Positions 9,581 to 17,309 of a DNA stretch of 43,082 bases are shown here, in pieces (the first letter of the stretch is position 1; each line of letters begins with the position of its first letter). The stretch is from the NCBI GenBank assembly GCA_030428695.1, contig JAUIEM010000018.1, forward strand, positions 1 to 43,082, in the 5' to 3' direction. The notes beneath the pieces are model-generated. The model worked only from the letters and a program-made list of their open reading frames with translations. It was not told where the DNA came from and did no database searches. This DNA is from a bacterium (GTDB lineage Bacteria; Planctomycetota; J058; JAJDCP01). The translations under genes and the position numbers were made by a program.

Positions 9581-10378
9581 ATGACCACCGACACCGACCC
9601 CCGCGCCCGCTTCGACGAGCTGTTGGCCGGCCTGCAGACCACCGTCGACGACCTCGCCATGATCGACAGCCCCGACTTCGTGCCCATCCTCCAGCCCGCG
9701 GACTGGAAGGGACGTCGCCGCACCGACTGCGCCCGCCTGCTCCCGAACGTGCCGGGCTCGCTGCTGGTCGCCCTCGGCCGCGACCTGCCCGAGGCCTGTG
9801 TGTACCTTCCCCGCCAGAAGGACCGCGAGCACCGCATCGACCGGAAGAAGGCGATGCGCCAGGCCCGCCGTCACCTGCGGGCTCGTCCCGACAGGGCGCC
9901 CTGGCAGCTGATCGACCTCCCCGAGGCCGGGGTCCGGTTGCTCGCCCGTGAAGGGGACATGCTGACCGCGAGCGACATCCTCGACAAGAGGGTGCTGCGG
10001 CAGGCCGCCGACGAGCTCGACAGCGAGGTCATCTACGTCGGCATCCCGAGCCGTGACCAGATGGTCGTCGCCGCCGACCCCTGGTCGCTGCTGTCGTTCG
10101 TTCCGGAACAGTACGAGCGCGCCGCCGAGAACGGCACCGCCCTCAGCCCGGAGGTCTTCGTCGTGACGGACGGCGCCCTGACGGGGACGGTCGCCCCCCA
10201 GGAGGAAGATGACGACACCCCCTCCGCCCCGCGCCGCCGCACCCGGAAGGGCCGGCGCCGCGCCGGCCAGAAGAACGGCCTGAGCACCCTCGAGAAGATC
10301 GGTCTGGTCGCGCGCACGATCAAGATCGTGCTCGTCCTGATCGCGATCGTCGCCGCCCTGTTCGGGGTCGCGCTGTAG
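9581..10378 (+). CDS. hypothetical tail-anchored protein, DUF1444-like layout
   Basis: 265 residues; ATG preceded by GGAGG at good spacing. The body (about residues 10-200) has the arrangement of DUF1444-type proteins as I remember them: a 'VPILQP' strand, 'LLVALGRDLPEACVYL', a helix, then 'SEVIYVGIPSRDQMVVA'. This is resemblance, not a firm match. It continues with an acidic patch (EEDDD), a strongly basic stretch (PRRRTRKGRRRAG), and a C-terminal hydrophobic helix (IKIVLVLIAIVAALFGVAL) ending almost at the last residue. The order basic patch then terminal helix suggests a tail anchor with the bulk in the cytoplasm. It diverges from the TPR kinase and is convergent with the methyltransferase gene, three bases between stops. 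Confidence 0.75.
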   Translation: MTTDTDPRARFDELLAGLQTTVDDLAMIDSPDFVPILQPADWKGRRRTDCARLLPNVPGSLLVALGRDLPEACVYLPRQKDREHRIDRKKAMRQARRHLRARPDRAPWQLIDLPEAGVRLLAREGDMLTASDILDKRVLRQAADELDSEVIYVGIPSRDQMVVAADPWSLLSFVPEQYERAAENGTALSPEVFVVTDGALTGTVAPQEEDDDTPSAPRRRTRKGRRRAGQKNGLSTLEKIGLVARTIKIVLVLIAIVAALFGVAL

Positions 10379-10381
10379 GCG

Positions 10382-11959
10382 CTACGCGACGAGCATCGCC
10401 GCCCGCGCGAGCTCGACCAGCGCCCCGTCGAGGGCGGCCGCGAGCACCGGCCGCAGCGCCTCGGGGCCGAGCGCGCCCGAGGCCGCGACGCGGCCCTCGC
10501 GCGCCGCGGCGACGAACCAGGCGAGCAGCTCCGCCCGGTCGCGGCTGCCGTCGAGGGCGGGGAGCAGCCAGCGCGCGAGCGGCGTCAGCGCGACCACCTC
10601 GATGCGCACGTTGCACACCTGCCGGCCTCGGCCCGCGAGCCACCGCGCCAGCGGCCAGGCTTCCGGCCGCGGCCCGGCCTCGAGCACGCACAGCGGCGGG
10701 GTCGCGAAGAGGTCGACCTCGTCCCGGCAGAAGCCGGCGAACACCGCCCGCCCGAAGCTCGCGCGCTCGGCTCCCGGCGGGAGCTGCGCGGCGACCTCTG
10801 CCTCGAGCGCGCTGAAGTCCCGGGTCCGCGGCCAGGCCTGCGCGAGGGCGGCGAGCCCCGCGTTGGCGGCGGGCGCCGCGGTCTCGAGCACGACCTCGCC
10901 GCCGGCGCCCCAGGCCACCACCCCGGAGGCGCCGCCCTGGCCCGGCATCTCGCGCAGGGACGAGGAGACGTGCAGGCCCGCCAGGCGCTCCGGGGCCGGC
11001 TCGGCGGGGGAGCGGCCGGCCTTGCACAGCAGGCTGCGGCGGAAGCTGCGGTCGGTCAGGAAGTCGAGCCACTGCTGGCGCTCGATCGGGTCGCTCGTAA
11101 GCCGCTGGAGACCGGTGATCGCCGGGGGCGGGAGCTGGTTCTCGAGCAACGTCGACGCGTGGCGCATGTCGCCGACGTAGGCGAGGTCGTGCCGCCGGGC
11201 GCGCGCGACGAAGTCCGCGAAGGTCAGGGGCGCGCAGAAGACCTCGAGCAGGTCATGGGTCAGGAAGTCATCGCTGGCCTCGGCGACCTCCGCCGCCTGC
11301 TCGGCGAGGATGCTCCGGTAGGTCTCCCCGGCCCGGGCGAAACGCAGCAGGAAGGGCAGCAGCTGCCGGGCGCGGGACAGCCGGCCGGGCCAGTCGTCGA
11401 GACCGGCGAGGCCGTAGCGCAGGATCTCCCGCACCATCTCGCGCCGGTGCCAGCCCGGGTAGGTCTTGTAGCTCAGACAGGCGAGGCCGCGCGGGCTCAG
11501 GCTCCGGGCGCACAGCGCGAAGAGCGCGGCCTGCGCGTCCTCGGGGATCCAGGAGAGCAGGCCGTGGGCGATGACGTAGTCGAAGCTCCCGAGGCCCTCG
11601 AGCGCACGCACGTCTCCCTCGCGGAACTCGACGTTGGCGAGCCCGAGCGTCGCGGCCGCCTGGCGGGCGGCCTCGACGTTGTTGGCCGCGAGGTCGACGC
11701 CCAGGCAGCGGGCGCCCGGATGGCGGGCGGCGGTCGCGAGCAGGTTGATGCCGTCCCCGCAGCCGAGCTCGAGCACCCGGCAGCGCTCGAGCGGGACCGT
11801 CTCCAGCCCGGCGATCCCGGCGCGCGCCGCCATCGCGCCCGGCTGCATCTCGGCGTGGGCGATGCTGGCGTAGGGAACCTCGGCATAGGAGCGCAGGAGC
11901 TCCGCCGGTGCGGTCGGGAAGGGTCCAGGCAGGTGCGGGTCGTCGTTCTTCTCGGGCAT
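10382..11959 (-). CDS. SAM-dependent methyltransferase with regulatory domain
   Basis: 525 residues. The N-terminal class I methyltransferase fold has the SAM loop VLELGCGDGINLLA (near residue 64), the acidic strand end GVDLA, and FREGDV. The central and C-terminal parts match the 'methyltransferase regulatory domain' layout (YKTYPGWHRREMVREILRYG, then THDLLEVFCAPLTFADFVARA), as in the rickettsial protein-lysine methyltransferases PKMT1/2. The substrate here is unknown; protein lysine methylation is possible by family. It is the last gene of a minus-strand run after an RlmI-like gene and a membrane protein, 37 bases after the latter. The ATG at 11959 has only a weak Shine-Dalgarno. Confidence 0.85.
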   Translation of the reverse strand: MPEKNDDPHLPGPFPTAPAELLRSYAEVPYASIAHAEMQPGAMAARAGIAGLETVPLERCRVLELGCGDGINLLATAARHPGARCLGVDLAANNVEAARQAAATLGLANVEFREGDVRALEGLGSFDYVIAHGLLSWIPEDAQAALFALCARSLSPRGLACLSYKTYPGWHRREMVREILRYGLAGLDDWPGRLSRARQLLPFLLRFARAGETYRSILAEQAAEVAEASDDFLTHDLLEVFCAPLTFADFVARARRHDLAYVGDMRHASTLLENQLPPPAITGLQRLTSDPIERQQWLDFLTDRSFRRSLLCKAGRSPAEPAPERLAGLHVSSSLREMPGQGGASGVVAWGAGGEVVLETAAPAANAGLAALAQAWPRTRDFSALEAEVAAQLPPGAERASFGRAVFAGFCRDEVDLFATPPLCVLEAGPRPEAWPLARWLAGRGRQVCNVRIEVVALTPLARWLLPALDGSRDRAELLAWFVAAAREGRVAASGALGPEALRPVLAAALDGALVELARAAMLVA

Positions 11960-11996
11960 GTTCCAGATCGTTCGTCAGCGCGGTCCGCAACAGGCG

Positions 11997-12827
11997 TCAC
12001 TCCCGGTCCGGCCGCTCCTGTGCGGACGACGGGACGCCGCCGGCAGTATACTCCGGGCCGGGCAGGTCCGCGAGCCACAGGTCCGGACGCCAGGCGCCGA
12101 GCCCGACCGCGAGCCACAAGCCGGCGCCGACCGTGCCGAGGCAGCCGGCCGGGACGCGCTGGCCCTCGTAGCACAGGGCGCCGGCCAACAACGCGGCGAC
12201 CACCAGGCCGAGGAAGCGCCCGTTCCCGCCCGGCGGGCAGACGCGCCCGCGGGGTGGCGCTCCGCAGAGCCTCGTCTCCAGCGCCACCCCGAGGGCGAGC
12301 AGCACCGGAGGGCTGGCCCCGAGCAGCAGGCCGGAACGCGGGGAGAAGGGGAGCCCGAGGCTGGCGCAGAAGACCGTGAGCACAGGCGCCACGACGAGCA
12401 CCTGCACCGGCACCGCCACGCCTCGCCACCGCAGCACCCCGAGCAGAGGGAAGACCGTCATCGCCGCGCTGATGACGAGGAGCTGGTCGAGCCTCTGGAC
12501 GACGAGGAACGCGAGCGTGTCGTGGAGCTCCTTCCACCCGAAGGCCAGACCCATGCTCCAGGCAAAGACCAGGATCTGCACCAGGCCGAGCAGCCCGGCC
12601 AACGCGAGCAGCCGCAGCGGGCCGTCCCGCCGGCACAGGTCCTCGGCCAGCCGGGCCGCGCCCAGGCCGACGAAGACGACCTGGCAGACGCCCATCACGG
12701 CGAGCGGCACCGGCAGCTCGGTCCACACCGCGATGCCGGGCAGCACACCGGGCAGACCGCACAGGAGCGCCCGCAGCAGGCTGCCGTGCAGGGTCGGATC
12801 GCCCCGGGGCTCGAGCGCGAGCGGCAA
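11997..12827 (-). CDS. hypothetical multi-span membrane protein
   Basis: 276 residues with a TTG start three bases after the stop of the RlmI-like gene and GAGG eight bases upstream. An in-frame stop two codons before it means the start cannot lie further upstream. About seven hydrophobic segments are visible (for example LAVMGVCQVVFVGLGAARLA, LLALAGLLGLVQILVFAWSM, VAVPVQVLVVAPVLTVFCAS, GLVVAALLAGALC, and a Gly/Leu-rich segment near the end). No family recognised. Position in the operon implies co-translation with the upstream methyltransferase and cotranscription with the downstream one, without revealing a role. Confidence 0.75.
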   Translation of the reverse strand: MPLALEPRGDPTLHGSLLRALLCGLPGVLPGIAVWTELPVPLAVMGVCQVVFVGLGAARLAEDLCRRDGPLRLLALAGLLGLVQILVFAWSMGLAFGWKELHDTLAFLVVQRLDQLLVISAAMTVFPLLGVLRWRGVAVPVQVLVVAPVLTVFCASLGLPFSPRSGLLLGASPPVLLALGVALETRLCGAPPRGRVCPPGGNGRFLGLVVAALLAGALCYEGQRVPAGCLGTVGAGLWLAVGLGAWRPDLWLADLPGPEYTAGGVPSSAQERPDRE

Positions 12828-12830
12828 GGC

Positions 12831-13829
12831 CTACACCTCGCACACGGCGAGCTTGAGGGGGTGCTTCCCGTCCGATGAGGGGAAGTCCTCGTCCGGCGCC
12901 AGCACCTCGACGCCGCGCAGGGGTCGCCCGGCCTTCTGCGCGCTGCGGCGGAGGATGTCCAACCACTCGTCGAGGCCGACGGCCGCGACGTTGTTGCTCG
13001 CGAGCAGGATCCCCCCGGGCGCGGTCGCCAGCAGGGCCGGCTTGAACAGGCTCGGATAGTCGCGCACGACGTCGACCGCGCCGAAGGGGCTCTTCGCCCA
13101 GCGCGGCGGATCGAGCACCACCAGGTCGAACTGCCGCGCCGCGAAGCGCCGGTAGCGGCGGCGGGCGCCGCGGCCCTTGACCTTCAGACCCGCGAGCTGG
13201 CGGACGGCGGGGAAGAAGTCCTCGCGCAAGAGCTTGAAGCCCGGGCCGTCGACCCGGTTCAACACCGCGTTCGCCTCCCCGACCTCGAGGGCGGTGCGCG
13301 CGAAGTCGAGGTTCCACACCTCCTTCGCCCCGCCGACCGCCGCCGCGACGCCGATGCCGCAGGTGTAGGCGAACAGGTTGAGCACGCTCTTCTGGTCGGC
13401 ATGAGCCCGCACGAAGCGCCGCCCGACCCGCAGGTCGAGGAACAGCAGCGGATCGCGTCCCCGGTGCCGCGGGCGGACCTCGAAGTCGAGGCCGTGCTCG
13501 CGGCAGGTCCCCGGCGCGATGTCTTCCTCCGACGGCTCGTGCCAGAGCGCGAAGGGCAGATTCTTGCCCCCGCGGTGATTGTAGACGCAGGGCAGCTCCT
13601 CGCCGAGCAGCGCCCGCACCCGATCGCTGAGCCGTGTCAGCGTGTCGGTGTCGAGGGGCTCGCGGAAGGTCTGGATCAGCACGTGGGGACCGTAGCGGTC
13701 GACGCACAGCCCCGGCCAGCCCTCTACCGTCCCGTGCAGCAGCCGGAACGCGTCGCTGCCGTCGGCGGCGAGCCGGGCGCGCAGCGCTTCGCGCGCGGCG
13801 AAGGCGGCGTCGAGCACCTCGAGCTGCAT
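12831..13829 (-). CDS. RlmI-like SAM-dependent rRNA methyltransferase
   Basis: 332 residues from an ATG with AGGAGG directly upstream; the much longer open frame beyond it is antisense to the DHH gene and is not real. Family: class I 23S rRNA (cytosine-C5)-methyltransferases of the RlmI/YwbD type. Seen: a short N-terminal region with VDRYGPHVLIQTF and YNHRGGKNLPF, the SAM-binding strand VLNLFAYTCGIGVAAAVGGA, the acidic end WNLDFAR, and the catalytic-region motif DLVVLDPPRWAKSPFG. It is shorter than E. coli RlmI (about 396 residues), and the PUA domain at the N-terminus looks reduced. First gene of the operon running down to 10382, divergent from the DHH phosphoesterase with 57 bases between starts. 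Confidence 0.88.
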   Translation of the reverse strand: MQLEVLDAAFAAREALRARLAADGSDAFRLLHGTVEGWPGLCVDRYGPHVLIQTFREPLDTDTLTRLSDRVRALLGEELPCVYNHRGGKNLPFALWHEPSEEDIAPGTCREHGLDFEVRPRHRGRDPLLFLDLRVGRRFVRAHADQKSVLNLFAYTCGIGVAAAVGGAKEVWNLDFARTALEVGEANAVLNRVDGPGFKLLREDFFPAVRQLAGLKVKGRGARRRYRRFAARQFDLVVLDPPRWAKSPFGAVDVVRDYPSLFKPALLATAPGGILLASNNVAAVGLDEWLDILRRSAQKAGRPLRGVEVLAPDEDFPSSDGKHPLKLAVCEV

Positions 13830-13862
13830 GTTTCCCTCCTTTGCGGCGCTTCCGCTCGCTGC

Positions 13863-13889
13863 CATACTGCCCGAAAGGGAGGCAGTATG
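13863..13889. promoter_or_regulatory. perfect inverted repeat covering the DHH start codon
   Basis: CATACTGCC (13863-13871) and GGCAGTATG (13881-13889) are exact reverse complements around a 9-base loop. The right arm contains the ATG of the DHH gene, and the loop holds most of its Shine-Dalgarno. Either an RNA hairpin hiding the start codon or a DNA operator between the two divergent genes. Confidence 0.6.
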
Positions 13890-14846
13890 CACGTCATCGA
13901 GGCCCTGCTCGAGAGGATTCGGGACGACGCCCGGCTCTACATCCAGACCCACAACTTCCCCGACCACGACGCGGTCGGTGCCGCCTTCGGCCTGCAGGCC
14001 CTGCTGCGCGCCCGGGGCGTCGACAGCGAGCTGATCTACGAGGGCGACATCCAGCGCTCCTCCCTGCGGCGCATGATTGCCACCCTCGGCATCCGCATCG
14101 CCCCGGCGGAGAGCTTCCCGCTGACCGCCTCCGACCCGATCGTCGTCGTCGACGGCTGCAAGGGCAACAAGAACGTCACCGACCTGATCGGCGACGAGGT
14201 GATGGTGATCGACCACCACCAGGTCGCCTGCCCCGAGGACGTCCCGATCGCCGACATCCGCCCCGACGTCGGCTCCTGCTGCACGATCGTCTACAGCTAC
14301 TTCGGCGCGCTCGGCGTGCCCTTCAGCCAGGAGGTCGCGACCGCCCTGATGGTCGGCATCAACATGGACACCGCCCTGTTGACCCGCGGCGTCAGCGAGC
14401 TCGACCTCGAGGCCTACAGCCGCCTGTACGGCAAGGCGGACATGCTGACCGTCAACGGCATCCTGCGCAACCAGGTGCAGACCCGCGACCTCGCCTTCTT
14501 CCGCACCGCCCTCGAGCGCGTCGCGATCGAGGACACCTTCGCCTTCTGCTACTTCCCGGACGGCTGCAACCAGAACCTGCTCGGCATCCTCGGCGACTTC
14601 TTCCTGTCCCTGATCGAGGTCGACTTCGTCGCGCTCTGCGCCCGCAACGGCGACAAGGTCAACTTCAGCCTGCGCAGCGAGGTCGAGCGCTGGAACGCCG
14701 CCGCCATCATCGGCGAGGTGCTCGCGGGCAGAGGCTTCGGGGGCGGACACATCGACCGGGCGGGCGGGATGATCAAGGACCTCGCGCTGTTCGATGAGGA
14801 AGAGATCCAGCGGGCCTTCCGGGGAGCACTCGGGCTGGACGGGTGA
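13887..14846 (+). CDS. DHH/DHHA1-family phosphoesterase
   Basis: 319 residues. Start set at the ATG with GGGAGG five bases upstream; the open frame continues 5' but antisense to the RlmI-like gene. Metal-dependent phosphoesterase of the NrnA / oligoribonuclease-PAP phosphatase type. Motif I is NFPDHDAVGAA (D26, H27, D28), motif II VVVDGCKG (D89), motif III VIDHHQ (D109, H110, H111), motif IV GINMDTALL (D161), and the C-terminal DHHA1 substrate loop is GRGFGGGH…AGG. Likely acts on short oligonucleotides or pAp in the cytoplasm; the exact substrate cannot be read from sequence. Its start codon lies in a perfect inverted repeat, so translational or operator control is likely. Confidence 0.88.
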   Translation: MHVIEALLERIRDDARLYIQTHNFPDHDAVGAAFGLQALLRARGVDSELIYEGDIQRSSLRRMIATLGIRIAPAESFPLTASDPIVVVDGCKGNKNVTDLIGDEVMVIDHHQVACPEDVPIADIRPDVGSCCTIVYSYFGALGVPFSQEVATALMVGINMDTALLTRGVSELDLEAYSRLYGKADMLTVNGILRNQVQTRDLAFFRTALERVAIEDTFAFCYFPDGCNQNLLGILGDFFLSLIEVDFVALCARNGDKVNFSLRSEVERWNAAAIIGEVLAGRGFGGGHIDRAGGMIKDLALFDEEEIQRAFRGALGLDG

Positions 14847-14853
14847 CAACGGG

Positions 14854-14870
14854 GGCGGATGCGAACCGCC
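14854..14870 (+). terminator. candidate terminator of the DHH gene
   Basis: GGCGG and CCGCC arms with a 7-base loop, eight bases after the stop, followed by TTCCTT. A short stem and a mixed T/C run make it modest. Confidence 0.4.
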
Positions 14871-14916
14871 TTCCTTACAAGTTGCACATCACAGGCAACC
14901 CCCAGGAGAAGAAAGT

Positions 14917-15013
14917 CTAGAAGGAACCCATGAAACCAGGAAAAGACAAGGAGGAGGACAAGAAACACGACCTTCTTTCCCCTTCCCCTCCTGGGTTCAT
15001 GGGTTCCTTCTAG
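14917..15013. repeat. 97-base palindromic element
   Basis: 25-base arms (14917-14941 and 14989-15013), reverse-complementary at 24 of 25 positions, beginning CTAGAAGGAACCCATGAA and ending with its complement, around a 47-base centre. Imperfect complementarity continues outward (AGAAGAAAGT against ACTTTTCCTTCTTCC). The left half is purine-rich and the right half pyrimidine-rich, and it is much less GC-rich than its surroundings. It lies between two convergent genes and their terminators. It shares the 11-mer CCAGGAAAAGA and its strand asymmetry with the larger palindrome at 41704-42212. Confidence 0.7.
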
Positions 15014-15098
15014 CTACTTTTCCTTCTTCCTCCGTAGCCCCGCCAGCGAGATCAGCTGTGCACACCACAGCGCAGCTACCACGCGACCCCGATGTGAA

Positions 15099-15124
15099 CG
15101 AGGCCGCGCCTGGGCGCGGCCTCG
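15099..15124 (-). terminator. terminator hairpin after the seven-span membrane protein
   Basis: Perfect 11-base stem (CGAGGCCGCGC / GCGCGGCCTCG) with a 4-base loop, 23 bases beyond the stop codon at 15148. The T-run is short on the minus strand, as is common in GC-rich genomes. Confidence 0.6.
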
Positions 15125-15147
15125 TCACGGAGATCCAGCTCGCGGGC

Positions 15148-16980
15148 CTACTTCTTCTTCTTGCCCTTCTTCTTCTTGCCCTTGCCGCCGCCGGACTTGT
15201 CGTCCTTCTTCGGCTCGGGCTTCGGCTCTTCCTTCGCGGCCGCGGGCTCTTCTTCTTCCTCTTCCTCTTCGTCGTCGACGTCTTCTTCCTCTTCTTCCTC
15301 TTCTTCCTCGTCGACGTCCTCTTCGTCCTCGGCGCCCTCATCCTCGGCGCCCTCATCGTCCTCTTCCTCTTCGTCAGCCTCGTCGGCCTTCGCGTCCTCA
15401 GAGACCGCCGCGCGCGCCGCGTCGACCTTCTCCTTCGGCATCGCCGCGACCTTCTGGGTGTCGCCGATCGCGGGCTTGTCGTCGCCGGCCAGCCCCTCGT
15501 CGAGGACCTTCGCGAAGCTCGCGTCGGCCTCCAGGCTCGCCAGCTCGTCCTCGTCGTCGAGGTAGATCTGGTCGAAGTCGTCCTCGTCGACCTCACGGCG
15601 CAGGAGGAAGTAGATCGTCGTGTTCGCGCTCAGCCAGTAGTGGAGCACGTAGGCCAGCGCGAGCAGCTTCGCGACCAGCACCCAGAACCAGATGATGTAG
15701 GCCGACGCGACCGTCGTCCCGCCGATCACCGGCGCCGCGTTCTGGCCCTTGCGGTTGTAGAACACCCACTCGCCGTCGACCCAGCCGACGCGGCGCAGGG
15801 CGTCGCCCGTGCGGCCGAGCACGATGCCCTTGAACACCTTGGCGTGCGAGGGCTTGTCGACGGTGACGGTCAGGCCGGCCGCGTCCTGGTACTGGACCTC
15901 TTCGTCCGGGTGGTCGCTCAGGCCGAAGAGGCCGTTGCTCAAGGTCGAGAGGCTCAGCCCGACGAAGATCTGCACGCCGAGCGAGAAGATCAGGATGTAG
16001 GCCGCGACGGTGAAGTAGTACAGGATCGCGTGCCAGGGGCAGCTCGTCAGGTAGTCCCAGGCGCGGCTGATGCCGTCGAACACGTCGCTGGACTCGGTCG
16101 CGACCGCGCTCGCCATCAGGTTCGAGCCGAACAGGGACAGGAACAGCACGAACACGATGAAGAAGCTGCTCAGGAACACCAGGACGAACAGGAGGGAGAG
16201 CAGGATGTCGAGCACCGCGACGTTCATCACCAGCCCGAACAGCGAGTTCAGCCCCCACAGCACAATGATCAGCCCCGCCGGGATCGCGAGGCAGAGCAGG
16301 ATCTTGTGACCCTTCTTCTTCGCGAACTCGAGGGCCTCCTTGATCTCGAGGCCCTGGTCGCGGGCGAGGTGCATCGCCGAGATGCGGCAGACCGCGGCGG
16401 CGAGGAAGCTCCACAGCACGATCGCGAGCAGGCCGATCAGGATCCAGACGATCGGCTTGATCTCGTAGCTGCCGAGCTTGCGCAGGGCGATGCGCTCGAG
16501 GGAGTGGATCGTGCCGTCGGCCTCGTGCTTCAGACGCAGCGCCTCGAGGGGTGAGGGCCGGTTCTGCATCGAGGTCAGCAGCGTGCCCTTCTCCGCCTCG
16601 AGGGCGGTCCGGTCCTCTTCCGAGAGGCTCTCTGCGCGCAGGGCCTGCTCGAGCTCGAGCAGCTTGTCGTCATCGTGCTCGCGGGCCGCCTGCGCCTCTT
16701 TCTCGGCGTACAGCCGCACCGCCGCGGTCGCGCGCTCGGCTCGGGGGGAGATCATCCCGAGGGCGAACTTCAGGTAGGGGTTGCCGCGCGCGTCGAGGGA
16801 GTCATCGACCCGCTGCACCACCCGCTCGAACAGGTAGCCCTCGCTGAGGGTGGCTTCGACGCCCCATACGCCGAGCTGGAAAATCACTACCGCCGCGAAA
16901 CATAGGGCCAGGGCGTTGAAGTTGAAGGGCACCTTCAAGCCGCTCAGCCACCCCTGGCTTCTGGTCGTCTGGTCCTGCAC
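15148..16980 (-). CDS. seven-span membrane protein with acidic then Lys-rich tail
   Basis: 610 residues from a GTG, 13 bases after yacG, so probably one operon. Order: a transmembrane helix near residues 22-40; an extracytoplasmic helical region of ~130 residues rich in Glu, Ala and Arg; about five transmembrane helices between 175 and 355; an extracytoplasmic loop of ~80 residues; and a last helix near 440 (IIWFWVLVAKLLALAYVLHYWL). The C-terminal ~140 residues are cytoplasmic and highly charged. A long Asp/Glu block, including runs of eight and nine Glu and a duplicated GAEDE, ends abruptly in a Lys/Gly block finishing GKKKKGKKKK. Function not recognised. The charge-block tail looks disordered and suited to binding a basic or anionic partner. 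The repeats are encoded by near-tandem GAAGAG-type DNA and may vary in length between strains. Confidence 0.85.
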   Translation of the reverse strand: MQDQTTRSQGWLSGLKVPFNFNALALCFAAVVIFQLGVWGVEATLSEGYLFERVVQRVDDSLDARGNPYLKFALGMISPRAERATAAVRLYAEKEAQAAREHDDDKLLELEQALRAESLSEEDRTALEAEKGTLLTSMQNRPSPLEALRLKHEADGTIHSLERIALRKLGSYEIKPIVWILIGLLAIVLWSFLAAAVCRISAMHLARDQGLEIKEALEFAKKKGHKILLCLAIPAGLIIVLWGLNSLFGLVMNVAVLDILLSLLFVLVFLSSFFIVFVLFLSLFGSNLMASAVATESSDVFDGISRAWDYLTSCPWHAILYYFTVAAYILIFSLGVQIFVGLSLSTLSNGLFGLSDHPDEEVQYQDAAGLTVTVDKPSHAKVFKGIVLGRTGDALRRVGWVDGEWVFYNRKGQNAAPVIGGTTVASAYIIWFWVLVAKLLALAYVLHYWLSANTTIYFLLRREVDEDDFDQIYLDDEDELASLEADASFAKVLDEGLAGDDKPAIGDTQKVAAMPKEKVDAARAAVSEDAKADEADEEEEDDEGAEDEGAEDEEDVDEEEEEEEEEDVDDEEEEEEEEPAAAKEEPKPEPKKDDKSGGGKGKKKKGKKKK

Positions 16981-16993
16981 CGCGTTCTCCCGT

Positions 16994-17194
16994 CTAGACG
17001 TCCCCGTAGGGATGTTCTCCGTTCCCGTTGAAGCCCGCCGGACGCGGCGGGCCCTCGATCGTGTATGTCTCGTCCAGCCAGGATCCGAGGTCGATCAACC
17101 TGCAGACTTTGGAGCAGAAGGGAAAATGGGGCTGGTCGGCGGTTTTTGTGAAGGTATACCGACGGCCGCACCGCGGACACTTGCACTCCGGCAA
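16994..17194 (-). CDS. yacG: YacG-family zinc-finger protein
   Basis: 66 residues; small zinc protein whose E. coli member binds GyrB and inhibits gyrase. The four ligands are in CPRC (near residue 6) and FCSKVC (near residue 26), followed by the family signature RLIDLGSWLDETYTI. The start is a TTG, with GGGGGA about 8 bases upstream; no in-frame ATG precedes CPRC. A strong promoter (TTGCTG, 17 bases, TATAAT) lies just upstream, and the gene is followed after 13 bases by the seven-span membrane protein. YacG is more often found near coaE or zapD in proteobacteria; the pairing here is unusual and its meaning unknown. Confidence 0.85.
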   Translation of the reverse strand: MPECKCPRCGRRYTFTKTADQPHFPFCSKVCRLIDLGSWLDETYTIEGPPRPAGFNGNGEHPYGDV

Positions 17195-17226
17195 CCGGTT
17201 TCCCCCGGATCTGGCAAGAGCAGCGC

Positions 17227-17255
17227 ATTATAGGGCTCGGCCGCGGAGGCAGCAA
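17227..17255 (-). promoter_or_regulatory. sigma-70-type promoter of yacG operon
   Basis: -35 TTGCTG (17250-17255), exactly 17 bases, -10 TATAAT (17227-17232), read on the minus strand. The -10 ends 32 bases before the TTG start of yacG. It is the closest match to the housekeeping consensus in the window. Confidence 0.75.
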
Positions 17256-17272
17256 GCCCGAGCTGCACTCTA

Positions 17273-17290
17273 CGACGCAGCGCGGCGTCG
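17273..17290 (-). terminator. candidate terminator of the NtrC-type gene
   Basis: CGACGC / GCGTCG arms around a 6-base loop, 19 bases past the regulator's stop and just before the yacG promoter, where a terminator would be expected. No T-run follows. Confidence 0.35.
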
Positions 17291-17309
17291 GATTCCCCGG
17301 CCCTCTCCC

